From: an uncultured candidate division WPS-2 bacterium
Lineage (GTDB): Bacteria > Vulcanimicrobiota > Vulcanimicrobiia > Vulcanimicrobiales > Vulcanimicrobiaceae
Direction of reading: 5' to 3'
Assembly: GCA_937927945.1 (NCBI GenBank)
Contig: CALEYW010000041.1
Coordinates: 1 to 31,718, forward strand
DNA: 31,718 nucleotides
Shown one piece after another: positions 1 to 7,168 of the stretch. The translations under genes were made by a program, and so were the position numbers. How positions within the stretch are numbered: the first letter of the stretch is position 1; every line of letters begins with the position of its first letter. The notes under the pieces are model-generated. The model ran no database searches. It had not been told where the DNA came from and saw only the letters and a list, made by a program, of their open reading frames with translations.

Positions 1-745
1 GCGAATCCGGGATCGGCAACATGACCGTTTGAAATTTTGTGGTCGTCCCTGAGCCGAAATCTCGGAGCTCGCCCACGCTCCACATCATCGGCGAGAACAC
101 TTCGACGTGCGACCACATGCTCACGAATTCCGGACTCCGAGCGCTCAACTTCTCGAGGATGGCGGCGAAGTTCGGGTTCGCACCGAATTCGGCATGCTCG
201 ACGCGGAGGACGGCGACCATCCGGCGGGCGATGGCCTCCCAATCCGGGAACACCAGGCGCGCGCGCTTGGGTGAACATGATCCACAGACCGTTCCGCTCG
301 AGGGCGCCGTTGTCGCCGTCGATACCGAACAAGGTTGCAAAGCGATCGTTCCATACGAGCACGTCCCAGCACGGATCCGTGACGAACGCATACCCCGTCG
401 AGTAGCTCTTGACGAGTGTCCGGACGCGCTCCGAAACATTGCTTCCCAGGTCCGCGGAGCTCTTCCGACCGACTGCACCAGCTTGCCGAGATACTCGCTC
501 TCGGCGGAGTCGAGCCGCAACGCGGAGCTCACGCGCGCCAGCTTGCCGGCCGCCATCTTGATCGGCCGGCCCTGTTCGAGCCACGTGTACCAGGTGATCC
601 CGACATCCGCCAACCAGGCGACGTCTTCACGACGCAGCGTGTCGATTCGACGGTGCAAGCCTTGGGCCAAACCGACGGACGCAGGCGTCAGGCGGCGTCG
701 CCGTGATTTGAGAAATGCCGCGAGCTCCAAGTTGCGCTCGCTCAT
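1..745 (-). pseudogene. MmyB-type helix-turn-helix regulator, frameshifted and cut by the left edge
   Basis: Read on the minus strand, the first ~90 residues match the XRE-type HTH of the MmyB-like regulator family: LAAFLKSRRRRLTP, then LRREDVAWLADVGITWYTWLEQG, the family's hallmark. The ligand-binding half is split between frames. The segment around 275-470 (VSERVRTLVKS, WDVLVWNDRFATLFG, NGLWIMFT) lies one frame away, and LVFPDWEAIARRM around 215-255 is back in the first frame. One change lies near 455-490. The other is at a GC dinucleotide run at 257-266, a natural slippage site. The first frame has no stop, so a hybrid protein could still be made. I chose ATG at 745; ATG at 778 is in frame, and neither has a clear ribosome site. 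The C-terminus is off the window. Family DNA-binding role is known; the broken state could be mutation or sequencing error. Confidence 0.7.
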
Positions 746-869
746 GAGAATGTCGTCGACCGCACGTTGCCCGATCATAAACGCTGTACGTGCCGCTGTC
801 TACGAACGCGCCCCCGCTCCCGCCGAACAGAACATTGACCTTAGCGAATTCTCAGGATGCCGCGGCATT

Positions 870-1601
870 TCAGCGCGATGAGTTGTCGTTGGCCGCGTCG
901 TCGATTTGGCGGCGGATCGTCGCGTAACAGGGGCAGGCGCGGCTCTCGAGCGCTGCGCGTTCGATGATTCGGATGTCGCCGTGGGCGTACTCGATGCCGC
1001 CGACTTCTCGCAACATGCCCATGACCTCGGTCACACTGGGCCGGCGGATACCAATCATCATGGCGATGAAGTCGTGCGTGAGGTGAAAGCGGTCCCGTTT
1101 CACGCGATCGTGAGCCGTCAAGAGCCAGCGCGCGAGCCGTTGCTCGACGGTGTGGCGAGCGTTGCAGGCAGCGCCTTGCGCCACGACGCCCAGAAAGGTG
1201 TTGGCATAGCGCATCGCCAGGCGATAGAGTTCGCCGCGCGGCTCGACGACGTGGCGGGTGAAGTCGACGGCCGACATTCGCTGACCGGTGCCGGCGATCT
1301 GCACCATCACCCGCGTCGAGCTGCGACCGACCCCGAACAGAACACCGAGGCCGGCCATCCCCTCAGGCCCGATGAGGCCGACCTCGACGGATTCGCCGTC
1401 TTCCATGTCGGCGACGACCGAGACCACGGCGTCGCTCGGAAACCACACGTCGCGGATCGCGTCCCCGGGCCCGGAAAGGAGCCGGCGATCCGGCATCTCG
1501 GCAGCGTGCAGAAACGCGTCCAAACGGCCCCGCTCCACGACGGAGACGGCCGCCAGGAGGCGGTTCTCTGCTCCTGCGTCGACCCGAAGAAAAGGCTGCA
1601 C
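870..1601 (-). CDS. Crp/Fnr-family transcriptional regulator
   Basis: A 243-residue protein with an N-terminal cyclic-nucleotide-binding-type beta barrel (about residues 35-125; DVWFPSDAVVSVVADMEDGE, then VEVGLIGPEGMAGL) and a C-terminal winged helix (about 150-220; RLARWLLTAHDRV, FIAMMIGIRRPSVTEVMGML). The ending RACPCYATIRRQID is typical of a Crp/Fnr subgroup common in alphaproteobacteria and acidobacteria. The barrel lacks the RxA phosphate-binding cassette of true cAMP receptors, and no N-terminal Fe-S cysteine cluster is present, so the signal is unknown. The start is GTG at 1601; the ENRLLAAV motif close behind it normally sits near the N-terminus in this family. It stands upstream of, and in the same direction as, the broken MmyB-type regulator, and is divergent from the LuxR-type gene. 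Confidence 0.88.
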   Translation of the reverse strand: MQPFLRVDAGAENRLLAAVSVVERGRLDAFLHAAEMPDRRLLSGPGDAIRDVWFPSDAVVSVVADMEDGESVEVGLIGPEGMAGLGVLFGVGRSSTRVMVQIAGTGQRMSAVDFTRHVVEPRGELYRLAMRYANTFLGVVAQGAACNARHTVEQRLARWLLTAHDRVKRDRFHLTHDFIAMMIGIRRPSVTEVMGMLREVGGIEYAHGDIRIIERAALESRACPCYATIRRQIDDAANDNSSR

Positions 1602-1726
1602 CCTGGTGGCTCACGCGATCGGCCGAGAGCGACCTGTGTCCGTTCGGATGCTTTCGCCTGTAGAGAGTGCGCTGCGCCGGTAACCAAGCGCCGAGTGCAC
1701 GCCTTCCAAGGAATATGGGGCCTCCA

Positions 1727-2050
1727 ATGCTGGACACCGCGGCGTGCGAGCGGATGAAGACGAGCCTTCGTCGCGTCGAGTCGTCCTGGGCGTCGCTGGG
1801 GATCGCACTCGGGAAGCTACGAGCCGCGCGCGGTCAAGCGCTCGCGGCTGCCCTGCCGCACACGCTCACCGCGCGCGAGCGCGTGATCCTGCGCCTGATC
1901 GCGGACGGTCACGACAACGTCGCGATCGCCGACGCGCTGCATTTCAGCCTCGGCACGATCAAGGCGCACGTTCGCGCGATTCTCGATACCCTGGAATCGC
2001 CGACGCGAGCGGCCGCCGCGGCGCGCGCCATCCGACTCGGCCTGATCTAA
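1727..2050 (+). CDS. Small LuxR/GerE-type helix-turn-helix protein
   Basis: About 107 residues. The C-terminal half is a complete LuxR-type DNA-binding domain: LTARERVILRLIADG, then NVAIADALHFSLGTIKAHV, with the conserved Thr-Xaa-Xaa-Glu start and the TIKAHV recognition helix. The N-terminal ~45 residues are helical and carry no recognisable receiver or sensor domain, so this is a stand-alone HTH protein of the GerE kind rather than a full response regulator. Start choice is uncertain: ATG at 1715 and 1727 are both in frame behind AAGGA at 1708-1712, and GGGG at 1717-1720 suits 1727 better; ATG at 1754 is also possible. It is divergent from the Crp/Fnr gene and converges, with only six bases between, on the coiled-coil ORF at 2057. 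Target genes cannot be seen. Confidence 0.75.
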   Translation: MLDTAACERMKTSLRRVESSWASLGIALGKLRAARGQALAAALPHTLTARERVILRLIADGHDNVAIADALHFSLGTIKAHVRAILDTLESPTRAAAAARAIRLGLI

Positions 2051-2056
2051 GCTCGG

Positions 2057-2296
2057 CTAGACGCCGTTCAGCGAGTTCAACTCTTCGAGTGTCGCTTGCA
2101 GCCGCTCGTCCAGCGACTCCAGCTGCGCGCCCGTCGTCTGCATCACTTCGTTGATCGACTCGATTTGCGCCGCCGTCGATGCGGCCGAGGCCGCTGCGAC
2201 CGCGAGACGCGCGACGAGACGCCCGTTTTCCTCCGCGGCTTCTTGCAATTCGATCCGAAGCTCGGTGATCGTCACGCCGAGGGTCTCGTGGCACAC
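2057..2296 (-). CDS. Short coiled-coil protein, unknown function
   Basis: About 79 residues if started at GTG 2296 (GTG 2275 is an alternative). The sequence is a single amphipathic coiled coil: ELRIELQEAAEENGRL, then QIESINEVMQTTGAQLESLD and LQATLEELNSLN. The wording recalls the helical linkers that join PAS or CheR domains to kinases, but no such domain is attached. Third codon positions are strongly G/C in this frame, which supports coding. The frame stays open further upstream into the oxidoreductase gene, but that part is arginine/serine-rich shadow sequence. It lies 112 bases after the oxidoreductase stop in the same direction, so it may be the third gene of that unit. No function assigned. 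Confidence 0.45.
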   Translation of the reverse strand: MCHETLGVTITELRIELQEAAEENGRLVARLAVAAASAASTAAQIESINEVMQTTGAQLESLDERLQATLEELNSLNGV

Positions 2297-2408
2297 GACG
2301 TTTCTGCTTTCAAACCGCCGCGCCGGGCGGCTCTGCTCATCCTTCGCCGTCGCGCCAGCTTCACCCAGGACGCGGCCCCTGAGAAGATTTGAGCTCCCCG
2401 AAGGGCGA

Positions 2409-3428
2409 TTATGGCAATCGGATGAGGCGGCGGCCGAAGTTTTCGCCGCGGTAGAGGCCGGCGATCGCGTCGGGCGCCGCGTCGATGCCCTCGAGGAACT
2501 CCTCGCGGTAGCGCAAGCGCCCCTCGCGAATCCAGGCGCTGAGCTGGGCGATCGCTTCGGGAAAGCGCGCCACGTAGTCGAACGCGAGGAAGCCCTGCAT
2601 GCGCGCGCGTTTGACAATCAGGTGCCGTTCGACGCGCGGTCCGAGCGGCCACGGATCCCAGCTGGACACCGACGCGGTCCCGCACACCACGACTCGCGCG
2701 CCGACCGCGAGGTGTGCGTACGAAGCGTCGCTGATCGCGCCGGCCGTGTTGTCGAAGTAGACGTCGACGCCCTTCGGAGCGGCGGCGCGGATCGCCGCGC
2801 CGAGGTCGACGCCGGACTTGTAATCGATCGCGGCATCATACGCGAATTCGTCGAGGCACAACTGCGTCTTGCGCGCGCCGCCGGTGATACCGATCGTGCG
2901 GCACCCCACGATCTTCGCGATCTGCCCGACGGACGAGCCGACCGATCCCGCGGCCGTCGACACGAGCACCGTGTCGCCGGGCTTCGGCTGACCGACGTCG
3001 AGCAGCGCGAAGTACGCCGTGAGGCCGTTGAGTCCCAGCACGCCGAGCGCGGCGGAGAGCGGGATGTCGTCGCGCGCCACCGTGCGCGAGATTGCGCGCG
3101 CGTCCGCGACGGCGTATTCCTGCCAACCGAACATCCCAGTGACCTGATCGCCCGGCGCGTAGTCCGCGTTGCGCGAACGCACGACCTCACCGGCGGCGAA
3201 CGAGCGCATCACGGCGCCGAGCGCGACCGGTTCGGCGTAGTTGGCGACCGCGCTCACCCAGCCGCGCATCGCCGGCTCGACGGCGAGGAAGCGGTTGCGC
3301 ACCAACACCTCGCCGTCGCCAGGTTCCGGCAGCGCCGTCTCGACGACTTCGAAGTTCTCCGCCTGCGGAATCCCGGCCGGACGGGAGCGTAACCGAACTT
3401 GCCGGTTGACCGAGGCGGCCGAACTCAC
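2409..3428 (-). CDS. NADP-dependent zinc-free medium-chain oxidoreductase
   Basis: A 339-residue medium-chain dehydrogenase/reductase of the leukotriene B4 12-hydroxydehydrogenase / prostaglandin-reductase-like group, which reduces enones with NADPH and needs no zinc. The opening VNRQVRLRSRPAGIPQ is typical of the group. The Rossmann segment is near residues 140-165 (VSTAAGSVGSSVGQIAKIVG) and a VDVYFDNTAG motif follows. The C-terminal half ends with the usual RYREEFLEGIDAAPDAIAGL pattern. GTG at 3428 is chosen because it overlaps the stop of the SRPBCC gene as GTGA, so the two are translationally coupled; the frame is open further upstream but only inside that gene. Its substrate is unknown; the pairing with an SRPBCC protein and the tandem-palindrome promoter suggest an inducible detoxification or catabolic pair (inference). 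Confidence 0.88.
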   Translation of the reverse strand: MSSAASVNRQVRLRSRPAGIPQAENFEVVETALPEPGDGEVLVRNRFLAVEPAMRGWVSAVANYAEPVALGAVMRSFAAGEVVRSRNADYAPGDQVTGMFGWQEYAVADARAISRTVARDDIPLSAALGVLGLNGLTAYFALLDVGQPKPGDTVLVSTAAGSVGSSVGQIAKIVGCRTIGITGGARKTQLCLDEFAYDAAIDYKSGVDLGAAIRAAAPKGVDVYFDNTAGAISDASYAHLAVGARVVVCGTASVSSWDPWPLGPRVERHLIVKRARMQGFLAFDYVARFPEAIAQLSAWIREGRLRYREEFLEGIDAAPDAIAGLYRGENFGRRLIRLP

Positions 3429-3901
3429 GCGGCGTTCGCGAGGGCGACGTAGCGCAGGAGCCCCAACTCCCATGCATCCGGCGATTCGAACATAGCCTGC
3501 ATCTCGGCTGCTTCTTCACCGTACGCTTCGAGTCCGCGGTGCTCCAGCTCGACCCGCGTGCGATGCGGCGTCTCGGCGACGAACCGCACTTCGACTTCGG
3601 TGACGAGGGCCGGGTCGTACTGGAACGCGGTGGAGAGCTGCCAGGTAAGCACGATCCGATTCGGCTGATCGAGCGAGACGACGCGCCCCCAGTCGCACTC
3701 GGCGCCGTTCTTGTCGCGCTCGAACCAGCGGCCGCCGGCGTGCGGCTCCACGAGCGCCGCCTGAGCCGGTTTCTCGCCGATCACGTGGCTCTCGAGCGGC
3801 CACCACGAACTCATCTGGTTGACGAAGACCTCGAACGCGCGCGCCTGCGTCGTCTCGACGGTCATCGCTTTGCGCACGGATAGTCCGGTTGCGGAATTCA
3901 T
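3425..3901 (-). CDS. SRPBCC (AHSA1-type) ligand-binding domain protein
   Basis: A 158-residue START/SRPBCC-fold protein of the AHSA1 kind. Characteristic pieces are VRKAMTVETTQARAFEVFV at the start, SSWWPLESHVIG, the strand pair GGRWFERDKNGAECDWGRVV and RIVLTWQL, and the late strand HRTRVELEHRGLEAYG. Such single-domain proteins bind hydrophobic ligands, but ligands are rarely known. ATG at 3901 is preferred to ATG-like starts upstream because GGGAG lies about ten bases before it. It is the first gene of a minus-strand unit: its stop overlaps the GTG of the oxidoreductase. A canonical promoter with two overlapping palindromes lies directly upstream, so the gene is probably controlled by a dimeric repressor not encoded beside it. 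Confidence 0.85.
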   Translation of the reverse strand: MNSATGLSVRKAMTVETTQARAFEVFVNQMSSWWPLESHVIGEKPAQAALVEPHAGGRWFERDKNGAECDWGRVVSLDQPNRIVLTWQLSTAFQYDPALVTEVEVRFVAETPHRTRVELEHRGLEAYGEEAAEMQAMFESPDAWELGLLRYVALANAA

Positions 3902-3919
3902 CGCTGATCTTCTCCCGTT

Positions 3920-3952
3920 GTAAGCGTTCACTTACCGTAAGTGTATACTTAC
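3920..3952. promoter_or_regulatory. Two tandem 16-bp palindromes, probable repressor operators
   Basis: The plus strand carries GTAAGCGTTCACTTAC (3920-3935) and GTAAGTGTATACTTAC (3937-3952), one base apart. Both fit GTAAGY-N4-RCTTAC, with centres 17 bp apart. One covers the -10 box and the other lies just downstream of it, the layout expected for repression. The arm and spacer size suit a TetR-family dimer, but no such regulator is encoded in this window, so the family is inference. Confidence 0.65.
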
Positions 3953-3969
3953 CACAACTGTGCTGTCAA
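3942..3969 (-). promoter_or_regulatory. Sigma-70-type promoter of the SRPBCC/oxidoreductase unit
   Basis: On the minus strand the box TTGACA (3964-3969) is followed after exactly 16 bases by TATACA (3942-3947). This is a perfect -35 and a five-of-six -10, much stronger than anything else seen in the window. The -10 lies inside one of the two palindromes at 3920-3952, and transcription would start about 35-40 bases before the SRPBCC ATG at 3901. Confidence 0.7.
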
Positions 3970-4517
3970 CCCTCGCACGGCGCGGCGGCGTACGACAAGG
4001 AGGTAGCCCCTGCACCACGGTATCCGTGACGCCCGGAGCGCACGCGGGTCCGATCCTGCAGTTCGCGCACGCCCTGTGCCGCCGTACGTCTCGCGCGCAC
4101 GCCTTCGTCTTCAGCACCGGGATGCGCAGCGTGACGCGCGCGCTGCGCGCTCCGGAACAAGCCGGCCGCACGCTGCCCGACCTCGGCGACGCCTGGGGCG
4201 GCGGCACCCGCATCGGAGCGAACCTGGCGGAATTCGTGCGCGCGTCGGGGACCCAGCTGCTGCAGCCCGATACGGTCGTGCTGATCGCCAGCGACGGGCT
4301 CGACGCCGGCGACATCGCCGCGCTGGAGCGCGCGATGCGCGCGCTGCGCGGACGCAGCGGCGCGGTCGTCTGGCTGAATCCGCACGCCGCCGGCCCAACC
4401 TTCGTGCCAAGCGCCGGCGGAATGCGCGCCGCGCTTCCGTACGTCACGCTGCTCGCGGCGGCGCGCGACCGCACCGACTTCGTCCGACTCGCACGGACGA
4501 TGGCGCGCACCGTCTAG
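3960..4517 (+). CDS. Truncated CoxE-like VWA domain protein, probable remnant
   Basis: 185 residues. From about residue 31 the protein matches the C-terminal part of the CoxE-like von Willebrand A family: ILQFAHALCRRTSRAHAFVF, then GGGTRIGANLAEFVR, DTVVLIASDGLDAGD, AVVWLNPHAAGP and GGMRAALPYV. In the family this domain follows a D-x-S-x-S metal site and a long N-terminal region, and works beside MoxR-type ATPases in maturing CO dehydrogenase-type enzymes. Here the N-terminal half is missing, and the place of the metal site reads SVTPGAH, with the aspartate and serines lost. No cox structural genes or MoxR ATPase are nearby. The GTG start at 3960 lies next to the divergent promoter; AAGGAGG at 3999-4005 has no in-frame start at good spacing. 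Most likely a decaying gene fragment. Confidence 0.55.
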   Translation: MLSTLARRGGVRQGGSPCTTVSVTPGAHAGPILQFAHALCRRTSRAHAFVFSTGMRSVTRALRAPEQAGRTLPDLGDAWGGGTRIGANLAEFVRASGTQLLQPDTVVLIASDGLDAGDIAALERAMRALRGRSGAVVWLNPHAAGPTFVPSAGGMRAALPYVTLLAAARDRTDFVRLARTMARTV

Positions 4518-4618
4518 ACGGCGGGCCGTGGCGCGGTCCGATCGAGCTTTGGCCGGACAGGAGGCCCTTCCGGCGCAGGTTTTCGGTTAATTGTTCGGTC
4601 GGGCCGGCTTTCTCACGC

Positions 4619-4648
4619 TAGACAACCAGGCCGTCCCTCGCATATCTT
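4619..4648 (+). promoter_or_regulatory. Possible promoter of the cyclic-nucleotide-binding protein gene
   Basis: TAGACA (4619-4624) and TATCTT (4643-4648) are 18 bases apart, matching the sigma-70 boxes at five and four positions. They lie about 50 bases before the GTG at 4699, after the end of the CoxE-like remnant. Confidence 0.35.
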
Positions 4649-4673
4649 AAGAGATCATTATCTCCAGTTTAAG
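4646..4673. promoter_or_regulatory. Imperfect dyad CTTAA-GAGAT / ATCTC-TTAAG
   Basis: CTTAA (4646-4650) and GAGAT (4651-4655) pair with ATCTC (4660-4664) and TTAAG (4669-4673) around a CATT centre, with a four-base bulge on one side. It sits 26 bases before the start of the next gene in otherwise GC-rich DNA. It could be an operator or a leader hairpin; nothing distinguishes the two. Confidence 0.4.
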
Positions 4674-4698
4674 CCGTCCATAAGGGAAGGAGGCCGCC

Positions 4699-5055
4699 GT
4701 GATCGCCGTGATCGATCTCTTCCGTCACTCGCACAACAGCCGGCCGTTCGCCGCGGGCGACACCTTCTTCCGCGAGGGCGACGATGGAGGCTGTCTGTTC
4801 GTCCTGCTCGACGGCACCGTCGAGCTGCGCAAAGGCAGCCGCGTCCTCGAGACGGTCGGCGCCGGCGAGATCTTCGGCGAGATGGAGCTCGTGGAACACG
4901 AGGCGCGCTGGGCCTCCGCCGTCGCCGTCACCGACGGCACCGTCGTGACCGTCACCGAGAAGCAGTTCAACTTCCTGGTTGCGAACACGCCGCACTTCGC
5001 GACGGAGCTGCTGCGCCTGGTCGTCGAGCGCCTGCGCCGAACTTACGCAGCCTGA
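4699..5055 (+). CDS. Single-domain cyclic-nucleotide-binding protein
   Basis: 118 residues forming just one cNMP-binding beta barrel: RPFAAGDTFFREGDDGGCLF (residues about 14-33), VLLDGTVELRKG, then the GAGEIFGEMELVEHEARWAS segment, which corresponds to the phosphate-binding cassette (FGEMEL plus RWAS in place of the usual R-x-A). There is no HTH, kinase or channel domain. The start is GTG 4699, with a near-perfect ribosome site GGAAGGAGG at 4685-4693. Such stand-alone barrels occur widely in bacteria and may bind cAMP or act by partner contact; the role here is unknown. The gene converges on the metalloprotease gene with 12 bases between. Confidence 0.85.
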   Translation: MIAVIDLFRHSHNSRPFAAGDTFFREGDDGGCLFVLLDGTVELRKGSRVLETVGAGEIFGEMELVEHEARWASAVAVTDGTVVTVTEKQFNFLVANTPHFATELLRLVVERLRRTYAA

Positions 5056-5067
5056 CGTTCCGTCCGC

Positions 5068-7098
5068 TCAGCAGCCGCTGCTCGCCGGCCCGAGGCACGC
5101 GCCGTTGTCGTTGTAGCTGCCTTGCACCAACGCTCCCGCGACCTTCCCCGAGAGCGCGCTCGTCGCGTCGAGCGAGACGATCGAGCCCCCCGATTGGGCG
5201 GCGTTGAAGAACAGCGTGGCGCCCGTGATGAGCTTCGCGCTCACCGCGTGCGTGGGCGTGAGTTTGATGCGGGCGGCGCCCTGGGCGAGCGGGTGCGAGC
5301 TGGTGAGGTCGTCCGGTGAGCGCGGCCCGTTCATCACGATGTCCCATTGGGCGCCCGGCACCGGAACCGTCTTGCTCCCAACCAAGAACACCGTCGAATT
5401 GAAGCTGTAGCGAGGATCGGTCGATGCGATGTTGCGCGCCGCGAGCGCCGAGGCGAAGTCGGCGTAGAGCTGCGCGAACGTCTCGCCGTTGTTGGCCTCG
5501 GCGACGATCGGCGCGACGTTCGCGCCGCTGCCTCCCGTCGCCGTCAGCGAGGCGTACACCCGGTGCAGCGCGGCGTCGCCACCGAAGCGGTCGTACATGT
5601 AGCGCGCGAACAGGTACCCCAAACCGTAGTTGCCTTCGGTCGAGCGGTAGAAGCCGAACGCCGGATTCGACGACGTGTCCAGCGGGTCGGCGTCATACCC
5701 GACCCAGGCCGTGAACGAGTAGTTCGCGGGGCTGTAGAGGTATGCGGACGACGCGAGCAGCGTGTCGTTCGCCTGCGCGTTGTTGGAGTTGACGAGATCC
5801 TCGGCGAGCATCGAGTCGCCTTCGTCGACGAACGAGTCGTCGAAGACGACGCTGCTGTTCTGGTCGCGCAGATTCGGCGCGACGACCTTGTTGATCGCGT
5901 GGAGGTAGTGCTGGAACTCGTGCGGGAGACTGCGCGGCATGTCTTGCGTGCGCCAGAAGCCCTCGTCGACCGTCGGGTACTTGTCGGCCGCGATGATGAA
6001 CATCGGCAGTTGATTGCTCGGCATGTGGACGCTGCTGCCGTAGGCGCAGTTGAGTTCCTGGTCGTTGAGCAGGTCGGCGGCGTAGAAGTACCCGCTCTCA
6101 CCGGAATTTTCCAGCGCCTTCGTGATGAGGATGCTCACGTGCGGATCGGCGCCGGCGTAGTCGACCGGCGGCGCATACGTGTTCGGGTTCGTGTTGCGGC
6201 TGCCGTTCGCGCCGCACTGCTCGTACACGTTGCCACCGGCGTTGAAGAAGGCCGGCCCGAACGCCGCGGTCTCACGCGCGTAGTCGGCGTCGAACGCGCT
6301 TGCGGTAGCCTGGAAATCCGCGGCGCTGTAGTTGTAGGTCGCGTCGATCCCGTTGTCGACCCAGACGTAGCCGTGGTTCGAGACGGACTGCAGCGTCGCG
6401 GGGACGTCGAGATAGCACTCCGTTCCGACGCTGACCTGCGGAGCGGTGCAGGTCCCGCCGGTTCCGGTAATCGTGCCTTGGATGACGTGGAACGTGCGCT
6501 GCGCGCCGACGCTGAACGCGAGCGGGCTCCGCTTCGCGCTCTGCGTGCTCGAGTGAGCGATCCGCAACGTCGAGAGCGCGTGTCGGCCCGTCATGTTCAG
6601 TGCCGCCTGGCGATAGTCGCGGCGAACGCGATAGGGCCGCAGCGCGGGGCCTTCCTGATGCAGCGCCGTCATCGAGGCAGCGAACCGGTTCCCCAGCGAC
6701 GACGGCTTTTGACCCGCGGACGATTCCGAAGCGGTGACGTTGTATTCCGTCAACGCCGAAGCACTGCCGGAGGGTTGGGCCGGCACGTCCGAACTCTGCA
6801 CGACGAACGTTCCGTCGCTCGACGCCGCGAGCAGCGACGATGAGAATGCGTTCGTCGCGTTGGGTCCGAGCTGCGTCACGCCGCTCGAGGGCGTGACGTA
6901 CCCCACCGAGGCGGGAGTCGGCGTCGGAGACGCTGCCGCCGACGGGCTCGGGGTCGCCGTCGGACCTCCGCCTCCGCCTCCGACACCGGGCGCAGGTACG
7001 CTGCTGCCTCCGCCGCCGCCCCCGCCGCCGCAAGCCGCGACCGCCGTCGCGCACACCGCGACCGCAAAGAGAAACCGCACCCGTTCGAACAGATCCAC
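5068..7098 (-). CDS. Secreted lipoprotein with HExxH zinc-metalloprotease motif
   Basis: 676 residues. The N-terminus is a lipoprotein signal: a hydrophobic core, then lipobox VAAC with Cys23, followed by a glycine run and a Pro/Thr/Ser/Gly-rich linker to about residue 65. The catalytic signature LPHEFQHYLHAINKV places His393, Glu394 and His397. FVDEGDSMLAEDL with Glu426 follows 29 residues later, the arrangement of gluzincins and close in wording to peptidase family M30 (hyicolysin-like). The region around 185-330 is a probable propeptide or N-terminal lobe, and the C-terminus ends in a beta-rich domain with cysteines. The start is GTG 7098; GTG 7080 would also leave an intact signal peptide. 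Likely anchored to a membrane on the outer face, degrading extracellular protein (inference). It lies 70 bases after hutF in the same direction. Confidence 0.8.
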   Translation of the reverse strand: MDLFERVRFLFAVAVCATAVAACGGGGGGGGSSVPAPGVGGGGGGPTATPSPSAAASPTPTPASVGYVTPSSGVTQLGPNATNAFSSSLLAASSDGTFVVQSSDVPAQPSGSASALTEYNVTASESSAGQKPSSLGNRFAASMTALHQEGPALRPYRVRRDYRQAALNMTGRHALSTLRIAHSSTQSAKRSPLAFSVGAQRTFHVIQGTITGTGGTCTAPQVSVGTECYLDVPATLQSVSNHGYVWVDNGIDATYNYSAADFQATASAFDADYARETAAFGPAFFNAGGNVYEQCGANGSRNTNPNTYAPPVDYAGADPHVSILITKALENSGESGYFYAADLLNDQELNCAYGSSVHMPSNQLPMFIIAADKYPTVDEGFWRTQDMPRSLPHEFQHYLHAINKVVAPNLRDQNSSVVFDDSFVDEGDSMLAEDLVNSNNAQANDTLLASSAYLYSPANYSFTAWVGYDADPLDTSSNPAFGFYRSTEGNYGLGYLFARYMYDRFGGDAALHRVYASLTATGGSGANVAPIVAEANNGETFAQLYADFASALAARNIASTDPRYSFNSTVFLVGSKTVPVPGAQWDIVMNGPRSPDDLTSSHPLAQGAARIKLTPTHAVSAKLITGATLFFNAAQSGGSIVSLDATSALSGKVAGALVQGSYNDNGACLGPASSGC

Positions 7099-7168
7099 CT
7101 CAACCGGGTACGCCCCTGGTCGCTCTGTTACCCCTTACCGACAAGCGGACGCCGGACTACCCCCGTGC

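Noticed and set aside
39..881. Long plus-strand ORF of 280 codons at the left end
   Set aside because: It is the antisense of the MmyB-type regulator; the minus strand gives clear family motifs and the plus-strand product is arginine/serine-rich without any recognisable domain.
5347..6843. Plus-strand ORF of 498 codons opposite the metalloprotease
   Set aside because: Valine/arginine-rich shadow; the minus strand has a signal peptide and HExxH motif.
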